The notes below the pieces were generated by a model. It searched no databases and was not told the origin of the DNA. It saw nothing but the letters and a program-made list of their open reading frames with translations. From contig NZ_CP013378.1 in NCBI RefSeq assembly GCF_001718415.1, forward strand, positions 1,736,001 through 1,800,000: a stretch of 64,000 nt of DNA, read 5' to 3'. Positions 57,499 to 64,000 of this stretch are shown in pieces. The stretch's first letter is position 1; each line of letters starts with the position of its first letter. The DNA comes from Burkholderia pseudomultivorans (lineage in GTDB: Bacteria; Pseudomonadota; Gammaproteobacteria; Burkholderiales; Burkholderiaceae). A program made the translations under genes and the position numbers.

Positions 57499-59526
57499 AT
57501 GACGACTTCGTCTCCCGCCTCCACCACCCTGATGGCCAACGCGATCCGTGCGCTCGCGATGGACGCCGTCCAGCAAGCGAACTCCGGCCACCCCGGCATG
57601 CCGATGGGCATGGCCGAAATCGGCGTCGCACTGTGGTCGCGCCATCTGAAGCACAACCCGACGAACCCGCACTGGGCCGACCGCGACCGCTTCGTGCTGT
57701 CGAACGGCCACGGCTCGATGCTGCTGTACTCGCTGCTGCACCTGACCGGCTACGACCTGCCGATCGAGGAGCTGAAGAACTTCCGCCAGCTGCATTCGAA
57801 GACGCCGGGCCACCCGGAATACGGGATCACGCCGGGCGTCGAGACGACCACCGGCCCGCTCGGCCAGGGTCTCGCGAACGCGGTCGGCATGGCGCTCGGC
57901 GAAGCGCTGCTGGCTGACGAATTCAACCGCGACGGCGCGAAGATCGTCGATCACCACACCTACGTGTTCCTCGGCGACGGCTGCCTGATGGAAGGCATCT
58001 CGCACGAAGCCTGCTCGCTCGCCGGCACGCTGAAGCTGAACAAGCTGATCGCGCTGTACGACGACAACGGCATCTCGATCGACGGCGACGTCGTCAACTG
58101 GTTCCACGACGACACGCCGAAGCGCTTCGAAGCGTACGGCTGGAACGTGATCCCGAACGTGAACGGCCATGACGTCGACGCGGTCGACGCGGCGATCGCG
58201 AAGGCCAAGCAGTCGGACAAGCCGACGCTGATCTGCTGCAAGACGGTGATCGGCAAGGGCGCGGCGACCAAGGCCGGCGGCCACGACGTGCACGGCGCGG
58301 CGCTCGGCGCGGAAGAAATCGCGAAGACGCGCGAAGCGCTCGGCTGGAAGTGGGAGCCGTTCGTGATTCCGCAGGAAGTCTATGCGGCATGGGACGCGAA
58401 GGAAGCCGGCAAGCGCGCCGAGTCCGAATGGGACGCGACGTTCGCGCAATACCGTGCGAAGTACCCGGCCGAAGCGGCCGAGTTCGAGCGCCGGATGGCG
58501 AACAAGCTGCCGGCCGACTGGGCCGAGAAGGCCGCGGCGATCATCGCCGGCGCAAACGAGCGCGCCGAGACGGTCGCGACCCGCAAGGCGTCGCAGCAGG
58601 CGATCGAAGGGCTGGCCGCCGCACTGCCCGAGCTGCTCGGCGGCTCGGCCGACCTGACCGGCTCGAACCTGACCAACTGGAAGGCCTCGAAGGCGGTGCG
58701 CGCGAATCCGGAAGGCGCGGGCGTGCTGCTCGGCAACCACATCAACTACGGCGTGCGCGAATTCGGCATGAGCGCCGCGATCAACGGCCTCGCGCTGCAC
58801 GGCGGCCACAAGCCGTTCGGCGGCACGTTCCTGACGTTCTCCGACTACAGCCGCAACGCGCTGCGCGTCGCCGCGCTGATGAAGGTGCCGTCGATCTTCG
58901 TGTTCACGCACGACTCGATCGGCCTCGGCGAAGACGGCCCGACGCACCAGTCGATCGAGCACGTGTCGAGCCTGCGCCTGATCCCGAACCACGACGTGTG
59001 GCGCCCGGCCGACACGGTCGAGACGGCCGTCGCATGGACCCACGCGGTCGCGGCCGACCGTCCGTCGAGCCTGATCTTCAGCCGCCAGAACCTCGCGTTC
59101 AACCCGCGCACCGATGCGCAGATCGCGAACATCGAGAAGGGCGGCTACGTGCTGAAGGACTGGGACGAGGAGATCGTCGCGCGCAAGATCATCCTGATCG
59201 CGACGGGCTCGGAAGTCGAGCTCGCGATGAAGGCCGTCGAGCCGCTCGCGCAGCAGGGCATCGCGGCGCGCGTCGTGTCGATGCCGTCGACCAGCGTGTT
59301 CGACCGCCAGGACGCCGAGTACCGCGAGCGCGTGCTGCCGCACGGCGTGCGCCGCGTCGCGATCGAAGCGGGCGTGACCTCGTTCTGGCACAAGTACGTC
59401 GGCCTCGAAGGCGGCGTGGTCGGGATCGACACGTTCGGCGAATCGGCGCCGGCCGGCGTGCTGTTCAAGTACTTCGGCTTCACCGTCGAGCACGTCGTCG
59501 AGACGGCGAAGGCCGTGCTGGCCTGA
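57499..59526 (+). CDS. tkt: Transketolase
   Basis: A 675-residue TPP-dependent enzyme of the pentose phosphate and Calvin-type routes. The start is [20 protein letters not shown]; the TPP/Mg motif [20 protein letters not shown] in part is at about 158, HGSMLLY is at about 72, and the substrate His residues occur in [11 protein letters not shown]. The pyrimidine domain has [18 protein letters not shown] in part, and the C-terminal domain begins near residue 535. The ATG at 57499 is preferred to 57454 by homology. tkt is followed by gap after 87 bases, a usual tkt-gap unit for central carbon flow; a TAAAAT -10 lies at 57352. Confidence 0.97.
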   Translation: MTTSSPASTTLMANAIRALAMDAVQQANSGHPGMPMGMAEIGVALWSRHLKHNPTNPHWADRDRFVLSNGHGSMLLYSLLHLTGYDLPIEELKNFRQLHSKTPGHPEYGITPGVETTTGPLGQGLANAVGMALGEALLADEFNRDGAKIVDHHTYVFLGDGCLMEGISHEACSLAGTLKLNKLIALYDDNGISIDGDVVNWFHDDTPKRFEAYGWNVIPNVNGHDVDAVDAAIAKAKQSDKPTLICCKTVIGKGAATKAGGHDVHGAALGAEEIAKTREALGWKWEPFVIPQEVYAAWDAKEAGKRAESEWDATFAQYRAKYPAEAAEFERRMANKLPADWAEKAAAIIAGANERAETVATRKASQQAIEGLAAALPELLGGSADLTGSNLTNWKASKAVRANPEGAGVLLGNHINYGVREFGMSAAINGLALHGGHKPFGGTFLTFSDYSRNALRVAALMKVPSIFVFTHDSIGLGEDGPTHQSIEHVSSLRLIPNHDVWRPADTVETAVAWTHAVAADRPSSLIFSRQNLAFNPRTDAQIANIEKGGYVLKDWDEEIVARKIILIATGSEVELAMKAVEPLAQQGIAARVVSMPSTSVFDRQDAEYRERVLPHGVRRVAIEAGVTSFWHKYVGLEGGVVGIDTFGESAPAGVLFKYFGFTVEHVVETAKAVLA

Positions 59527-59613
59527 GAGCCTGCGCGACGCGCGCCTGCCCCCGCGCGCGTCGCACCGTGAAGCTGCACGAAACGAATTTTTTCAGCCAT
59601 CAGGAGATAGACC

Positions 59614-60624
59614 ATGACGATTCGCGTCGCAATCAACGGCTACGGCCGCATCGGCCGCAACACGCTGCGCGCGTTCTATGAAAACGGCAAGAAGCACGAT
59701 CTCGAGATCGTCGCGATCAACGACCTGGGCGATGCGAAGACCAACGCGCATCTGACCCAGTACGACACCGCGCACGGCAAGTTCCCGGGCGACGTGTCGG
59801 TCGACGGCGACTACCTCGTCGTCAACGGCGACAAGATCCGCGTGCTGGCGAACCGCAACCCGGCCGAACTGCCGTGGGGCGAGCTCGGCGTCGACGTCGT
59901 GATGGAGTGCACGGGCTTCTTCACGTCGAAGGAAAAGGCGAGCGCGCACCTGAAGGGCGGCGCGAAGAAGGTGATCATCTCGGCGCCGGGCGGCAAGGAC
60001 GTCGACGCGACGATCGTCTACGGCGTGAACCACGACGTGCTGAAGGCCGAGCACACCGTGATCTCGAACGCATCGTGCACGACCAACTGCCTCGCACCGC
60101 TCGTCAAGCCGCTGAACGACAAGATCGGCCTCGAAACGGGCCTGATGACGACGATCCACGCCTACACGAACGACCAGGTGCTGACCGACGTCTATCACGA
60201 AGACCTGCGCCGCGCGCGTTCGGCCACGCACAGCCAGATCCCGACCAAGACCGGCGCTGCGTCGGCGGTCGGCCTGGTGCTGCCGGAACTGAACGGCAAG
60301 CTCGACGGCTACGCGATCCGCGTCCCGACGATCAACGTGTCGATCGTCGACCTGTCGTTCATCGCGAAGCGCGACACGACGGTCGAGGAAGTCAACGCGA
60401 TCATGAAGGAAGCATCGGAAGGCGCGCTGAAGGGCATCCTCGGCTACAACGACGCACCGCTGGTGTCGATCGACTTCAACCACAACCCGGCTTCGTCGAC
60501 GTTCGACGCGACGCTGACCAAGGTGTCGGGCCGCCTCGTCAAGGTGTCGAGCTGGTACGACAACGAGTGGGGCTTCTCGAACCGCATGCTGGACACGGCG
60601 GTCGCGTTCGCGAACGCGAAGTAA
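59614..60624 (+). CDS. gap: Glyceraldehyde-3-phosphate dehydrogenase
   Basis: A 336-residue tetrameric enzyme that oxidises glyceraldehyde 3-phosphate with NAD and phosphate. The N-terminal [15 protein letters not shown] is the Rossmann start and AINDLGDAK the adenine-ribose region. The catalytic Cys155 is in [10 protein letters not shown], with the His partner in TIHAYTNDQ. The C-terminal [14 protein letters not shown] is invariant. TAAAAT-like or other internal promoters are not obvious in the 87-base gap behind tkt, so it is probably co-transcribed with it. The terminator at 60671 closes the unit. Confidence 0.98.
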   Translation: MTIRVAINGYGRIGRNTLRAFYENGKKHDLEIVAINDLGDAKTNAHLTQYDTAHGKFPGDVSVDGDYLVVNGDKIRVLANRNPAELPWGELGVDVVMECTGFFTSKEKASAHLKGGAKKVIISAPGGKDVDATIVYGVNHDVLKAEHTVISNASCTTNCLAPLVKPLNDKIGLETGLMTTIHAYTNDQVLTDVYHEDLRRARSATHSQIPTKTGAASAVGLVLPELNGKLDGYAIRVPTINVSIVDLSFIAKRDTTVEEVNAIMKEASEGALKGILGYNDAPLVSIDFNHNPASSTFDATLTKVSGRLVKVSSWYDNEWGFSNRMLDTAVAFANAK

Positions 60625-60670
60625 GTCCCGCACGGCGCGCGCCGCGGCAACGCGGCGTGCGCGGCGATCG

Positions 60671-60702
60671 AACCCGGTCCGGTTTTCCGGCCGGGTTTTT
60701 TT
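60671..60702 (+). terminator. Terminator of tkt-gap
   Basis: AACCCGG (60671-60677)/CCGGGTT (60691-60697) with an inner CCGG/CCGG stem and a TTTT loop is followed by a seven-base T-run. Confidence 0.9.
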
Positions 60703-60852
60703 ACGCCTGCGCGGGCGCTCGGCGATTCGAGCACATCGACGAACGCGCGCGCCCGAGCGCGCTGTCGGATCGGCCAGGCGAGGCCGGCTGCGGTCCGGGG
60801 GCCGGTCTCCTGCATCGGCCGGCGCCCGGTGCCGCTTCGTTCGCGGAGCCGC

Positions 60853-62052
60853 CTACTGCGCGACCTGCCGTGCGCCGATGCGCTGCGACGCGAGCCACAG
60901 CGCGATCAGCACGCCGGCCAGCACCGCGCCGGCCGCGCACACGCCGCGCCAGCCGTCGAGACCGAACGCGAAGCTCGCGGCGAACGACCCGAACGCGCCG
61001 CCGATGAAGTAGCTCGTCAGGTAGATCGTCGTGACGCGGCTGCGCGCGTCGCCCGCAAGTGCGTAGATCACGCTCTGGTTCGAGATGTGCATCCCCTGCA
61101 CGCCGACGTCGAGCAGCAGGATGCCCGCGATCAGCGCGGCGAGCGAATGCGCGCCGGCGGCGATCAGCGCGAACGACGCCAGCACCGCGGCCGCGAACAG
61201 CCCGGTCGCCGCATTGCCGTGCCCGTGATCGACGAGCCGCCCGGCCGACGTCGCCGCGAGCGCGCCCACCGCGCCGACGACGCCGAACAGGCCGATCCGG
61301 CCTTCCGTGTAGCCGTACGGCGGCTGGCTGAGCAGGAACGTGAGGCCGGTCCACAGCAGGCTGAAGCAGGCGAACACGAGCGCGCCGTAGGCGGAGCGCA
61401 GCGCGATCAGCGGCTGCGCGCGCACCAGCGCGCCGAGCGACTTCATCAGCGCCGCGTAGTCGAGCCGCGTGTCGCGGCGGTCCTTCGGCAGCTTCACGGC
61501 GAGCACGCCGGTCAGCGCCAGCACCATCACCGCGGCGATGCCGTACACCGCGCGCCAGCCGAACCAGTCGGCGATCGCGCCGGCTGCGACGCGCGCGAGC
61601 AGGATGCCGAGCAGCAGACCGCTCATCACGGTGCCGACTGCGCGGCCGCGCGAGCGCGCATCGGCGAGCGACGCGGCGAACGGCACGAGCAGTTGCGTCG
61701 AGCAGGTGACGAAGCCGACCGCGACGTTCGCGGCGACGAACATCGCGTAGTTCGTGCTGAGCGCCACGGCGACCAGCGCGACGACGTTGAGCGCGAGCAG
61801 CCGCACGATCAGCGTGTGGCGGTTCAGCGCGTCGCCGAGCGGCACGATCAGCAGCAGGCTCGCCGCGTAGCCGAGCTGCGTCAGCGTGACCAGATAGCCG
61901 AGCTGGGCCGGTGCGCGGCCGAAGCTGTGTGCGATCGCGGCGAGCAGCGGCTGGGCGTAATAGATGTTGCCGATGACGATGCCGCACGCGCAGGCGAACA
62001 GCAGCGTCATCGCGCGGGTCAGCGGCGGGTGGGTGTCTTGATGCGGTTTCAT
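60853..62052 (-). CDS. MFS transporter, drug/sugar efflux type
   Basis: A 399-residue major facilitator with about 12 hydrophobic spans. It starts MTLLFACACGIVIGNIYYAQPLL; the loop 2-3 motif VPLGDALNRHTLI fits G-x-x-x-D-R/N-x of the family, and the spans to the C-terminus end in ALWLASQRIG. By memory it resembles E. coli YgaY-like proteins and other predicted arabinose/drug efflux carriers. The substrate is unknown. It is divergent from the LysR regulator, which probably controls it. The ATG at 62052 follows a GC-rich hairpin in the shared region. Confidence 0.85.
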   Translation of the reverse strand: MKPHQDTHPPLTRAMTLLFACACGIVIGNIYYAQPLLAAIAHSFGRAPAQLGYLVTLTQLGYAASLLLIVPLGDALNRHTLIVRLLALNVVALVAVALSTNYAMFVAANVAVGFVTCSTQLLVPFAASLADARSRGRAVGTVMSGLLLGILLARVAAGAIADWFGWRAVYGIAAVMVLALTGVLAVKLPKDRRDTRLDYAALMKSLGALVRAQPLIALRSAYGALVFACFSLLWTGLTFLLSQPPYGYTEGRIGLFGVVGAVGALAATSAGRLVDHGHGNAATGLFAAAVLASFALIAAGAHSLAALIAGILLLDVGVQGMHISNQSVIYALAGDARSRVTTIYLTSYFIGGAFGSFAASFAFGLDGWRGVCAAGAVLAGVLIALWLASQRIGARQVAQ

Positions 62053-62361
62053 GAGGATCGGACAAACAGCGGCGCCGGCCGGCGGCGTCGGGACGCCGGC
62101 TGCGCGGGTTGGCTGGAATCGGGGCCGGCAAAGACGCTCGGTGGATGAACCGGTGTGGCGCGCCGGCGGCATCGCGCCGGGCGCCCGGATCGGGCGGGCG
62201 GCGGGACCGTCGCACGGCGGGCGCCGGCAGGACGGGCCCCGGCATGTCGCTCGGCGCGGCAGTGCGCGGGAGCGGCTGGGCGTATGATGCGGGAATCGAA
62301 TCATAGCGTCCAAGACCGGTTCGTTATGATGTCCATTGGAAAATCCAATACCTCGACCGCG
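62053..62361. other. Divergent MFS-LysR intergenic region with operator
   Basis: This 309-base gap between the divergent MFS and LysR genes holds the LysR-type operator at 62335 and a GC hairpin (GGCGTC/GACGCC near 62082-62097) close to the MFS start. No gene or clear -35/-10 pair is seen. Confidence 0.5.
62335..62349. promoter_or_regulatory. LysR-type operator (T-N11-A) for the divergent MFS/LysR pair
   Basis: ATTGGA-AAA-TCCAAT is a perfect inverted repeat holding the T-N11-A core of LysR sites. It ends 12 bases before the LysR ATG at 62362, where the protein could bind to repress itself and activate the MFS gene. The DNA is also in the frame of a possible longer LysR start (62326), which argues for the later ATG. 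Confidence 0.62.
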
Positions 62362-63252
62362 ATGCTGCTTCGCCATATCCGCTATTTCCTGGCCGTTGCC
62401 GAGCACTGCAACTTCACGCGCGCGGCCGACGCGCTGCACGTGTCGCAGCCGACGCTGTCGCAGCAGGTGCGCCAACTCGAGGACACGCTCGGCGTGCCGT
62501 TGTTCGACCGTTCGGGCCGCACGGTGCGCCTGACCGAGTTCGGCGAGGTCTATGCGCGGCATGCGCGCGCGGCGCTGCACGAACTCGTCGCGGGGCAGCG
62601 CGCGCTGCACGACGTCGCCGAGCTCGGCAGCGGTTCGCTGCGGCTCGCGATGATGCCGACCTTCGCGGCCTACCTGAGCGGCTCGCTCATCGATGCGTTC
62701 CAGGCGGACCATCCGAACCTCGTGCTGACGATCGACGCGATGCCGCAGGAGCGCATCGAGGCATTGCTCGCCGACGACCGCCTCGACGCGGGCTTCGCGT
62801 TCGTGCCGGCGCGTTCGCCGGACATCGACGTCCTGCCGCTGTGGGACGAATCGCTCGCGCTCGTGACGGGCCGCACGCATCGCCTCGCGCGCCGCCGCCG
62901 CGCGCTGACGCCGGCCGAGCTCGGCGGCGAACCGCTGGTGCTGCTGGGTCCCGCGTTCGCGACGCGCGAGCGCATCGACCGCTACTTCGTCGAGCACGGC
63001 GCACGGCCGCGCGTCGCGGTCGAGACGAATACGGTCAGCGCGGTGCTGGAACTGGTGCGGCGCGGCCGGCTCGCGACGGTGCTGCCCGACGCGGTCGCGC
63101 GCGAGAGCGGCGATCTGTGCGCGCTGGAAATTGCCCCGCCGCTGCCGATGCGCACGGCCGCGCTGCTCACGCGCAAGGGCGCGTACCGCAGCGTCGCGGC
63201 GCGCGCGTTCATCGAGCGCGCGCGTGCGTACCGCGTCGCGCCGGCGGCGTAG
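62362..63252 (+). CDS. LysR family regulator (CynR/CbbR-like)
   Basis: A 296-residue regulator. The winged helix-turn-helix (about 1-60) reads LLRHIRYFLAVAEHCNFTRAADALHVSQPTLSQQVRQLEDTLGVPLFDR in pieces, e.g. NFTRAADALHVSQPTLSQQV. The effector domain extends from about 90 to 290 with AMMPTFAAYLSGSLIDAFQ and related. It resembles CynR, which responds to cyanate, but the ligand cannot be told. It is divergent from the MFS transporter, its likely target. ATG at 62326 is an alternative start but would put the operator in the coding sequence. Confidence 0.9.
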   Translation: MLLRHIRYFLAVAEHCNFTRAADALHVSQPTLSQQVRQLEDTLGVPLFDRSGRTVRLTEFGEVYARHARAALHELVAGQRALHDVAELGSGSLRLAMMPTFAAYLSGSLIDAFQADHPNLVLTIDAMPQERIEALLADDRLDAGFAFVPARSPDIDVLPLWDESLALVTGRTHRLARRRRALTPAELGGEPLVLLGPAFATRERIDRYFVEHGARPRVAVETNTVSAVLELVRRGRLATVLPDAVARESGDLCALEIAPPLPMRTAALLTRKGAYRSVAARAFIERARAYRVAPAA

Positions 63253-63261
63253 CGTTCGCGC

Positions 63262-63954
63262 TCAGGCGCGCGGGGTCGGGAAGAAGATGCCGGCGCGTTG
63301 CGCGGCGTTCGAGATATGCGTTTCGATCGCGGTGCCGGCGGCCGCCGCATCGCGTGCGATCAGCGCGTCGACGATCGCGCGGTGCTCGTGCCACGTCGAC
63401 AGCAGCAGCTCGCGCCGGTAGAACGGCATGCGCTGGCTTTCCTTCATGATGTCGGCGCTGCTGCGCAGCACCGATTCGATCGCCGCGTTGCCGGCCAGGT
63501 GGATGATCCGCATGTGGAAGTCGAAGTCGAGCTGCGACGCGTCGTCGAGCGCGTTCTCGGTCAGCGCGACGTGCAGGTCGGCGAGATTGTCCTCGAACCA
63601 TGCGATGTCGTCGTCGGTGACGACGCGCGCGGCCATCCGCGCGGCGAAGCCTTCGAGCGCATAGCGCATCTGGTAGGTGTCGGGCGGCGACGACTGCTCG
63701 GCGAACTGCCATGCGTGCGCGGCCGTCGCCCGTGCGCTCTCGACGTACACGCCCTTGCCGGCGCGAATGCGCAGCATCCCGAGCGCTTCGAGCGTCGACA
63801 GCGCCTCGCGCAGCGACGCACGGCTGATCTCCAGCTCCTCGGAGAGCTGGCGCTGGGCCGGCAGCAGGCTGCCGACCGGATACACGCCTGCCTCGATCCG
63901 GTCGCGGATCGTCGCGATGGCGGCGTCGGTCACGGTGTGCGGAACGTTTTTCAT
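63262..63954 (-). CDS. GntR/FCD family transcriptional regulator (FadR type)
   Basis: A 230-residue regulator. The GntR winged helix (about 1-70) is seen as VTDAAIATIRDRIEAGVYPVGSLLPAQRQLSEELEISRASLREALSTLEALGML in pieces: ASLREALSTLEALGMLRI. The FCD effector domain occupies residues 90-225, with Asp/His metal-binding residues in DFDFHMRIIHLAGN and STWHEHRAIVDALIARD. The ATG at 63954 starts MKNVPHTVTDAA. A palindromic operator sits 14 bases upstream, and the genes it controls probably lie beyond the window edge. Such regulators often respond to organic acids such as lactate, pyruvate or gluconate. Confidence 0.9.
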   Translation of the reverse strand: MKNVPHTVTDAAIATIRDRIEAGVYPVGSLLPAQRQLSEELEISRASLREALSTLEALGMLRIRAGKGVYVESARATAAHAWQFAEQSSPPDTYQMRYALEGFAARMAARVVTDDDIAWFEDNLADLHVALTENALDDASQLDFDFHMRIIHLAGNAAIESVLRSSADIMKESQRMPFYRRELLLSTWHEHRAIVDALIARDAAAAGTAIETHISNAAQRAGIFFPTPRA

Positions 63955-63967
63955 GATGTGAACGATG

Positions 63968-63982
63968 GCCGGTCTGACCGGC
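63968..63982. promoter_or_regulatory. Palindromic operator for the FCD-type GntR regulator
   Basis: GCCGGTC-T-GACCGGC is a perfect 15-base palindrome with the GGTCnGACC core of FadR-type sites (as TGGTCnGACCA in FadR). It lies just upstream of the regulator start, so autoregulation and control of a divergent operon are likely. Confidence 0.72.
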
Positions 63983-64000
63983 ATTGTAATCCGCACACGC

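Overview
The window is GC-rich (by eye about two thirds G+C) and carries core chromosomal genes in an order and with protein sequences that point to a betaproteobacterium of the genus Burkholderia, probably the B. cepacia complex and its main chromosome. Evidence for this is the rplU-rpmA-obgE-proB run, ffh next to a CcsA-like gene, an H1-like Lys/Ala repeat protein, accB-accC-prmA next to a zinc-ribbon DUF3426 protein, and GTG/TTG starts with GC-rich third positions throughout. There is no rRNA operon, insertion sequence, prophage or CRISPR array; nearly all of it is vertically inherited housekeeping DNA.

Layout. 1-7.7 kb: end of a GspE/PilB ATPase gene, a CNNM/CorC membrane protein, tRNA-Pro(CGG), ispB, rplU-rpmA, obgE, proB, a CNP1-like lipoprotein and rppH. 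7.9-14.2 kb: proS, a MarC-type protein, hpt, ffh, a CcsA/YpjD-like protein, a small zinc-binding protein and ampD. 14.2-21 kb: nrdA and nrdB (class Ia ribonucleotide reductase) behind a promoter with two NrdR boxes, a probable 6S RNA followed by a chain of hairpins, the H1-like gene and a glycine-zipper lipoprotein. 21-28.9 kb, mostly minus strand: a PfkB kinase, tpx, a DUF3426 protein, prmA, accC, accB, aroQ, a TlpA-like thioredoxin and a conserved unknown. 29.1-34.8 kb, plus strand: mpl, a YqiA-like esterase, an RNase II family protein, aroE and mtgA.

35-47 kb is the most accessory-looking part. It holds an S10 serine carboxypeptidase lipoprotein, a secreted EF-hand-like protein, then a tightly packed sugar operon: IclR regulator, dgoK, dgoA, a short-chain dehydrogenase, an arabinose/galactose-type ABC importer (binding protein, double ATPase, permease), a second dehydrogenase related to sugar 1-dehydrogenases, and an aldose epimerase. 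Together these import a pyranose such as D-galactose or L-arabinose, mutarotate and oxidise it, and finish the De Ley-Doudoroff route to pyruvate and glyceraldehyde 3-phosphate. The lactonase and the dehydratase are not in the window.

47-64 kb: pyrF, a phosphorylcholine-phosphatase-like HAD enzyme, pncC-pgpA-thiL on the minus strand, maeB, an unannotated small RNA on the minus strand with a perfect anti-Shine-Dalgarno core, a secreted barnase-type ribonuclease with its barstar inhibitor, rsmE with a VOC protein, speE, tkt-gap, an MFS exporter divergent from a LysR regulator, and a GntR/FCD regulator with a palindromic operator at the window edge. The observations I rate most worth following are the 6S RNA candidate, the anti-SD small RNA, the paired NrdR boxes, the barnase/barstar pair with a possible internal start, and the leader of the sugar operon with its operator and coupled small ORF.
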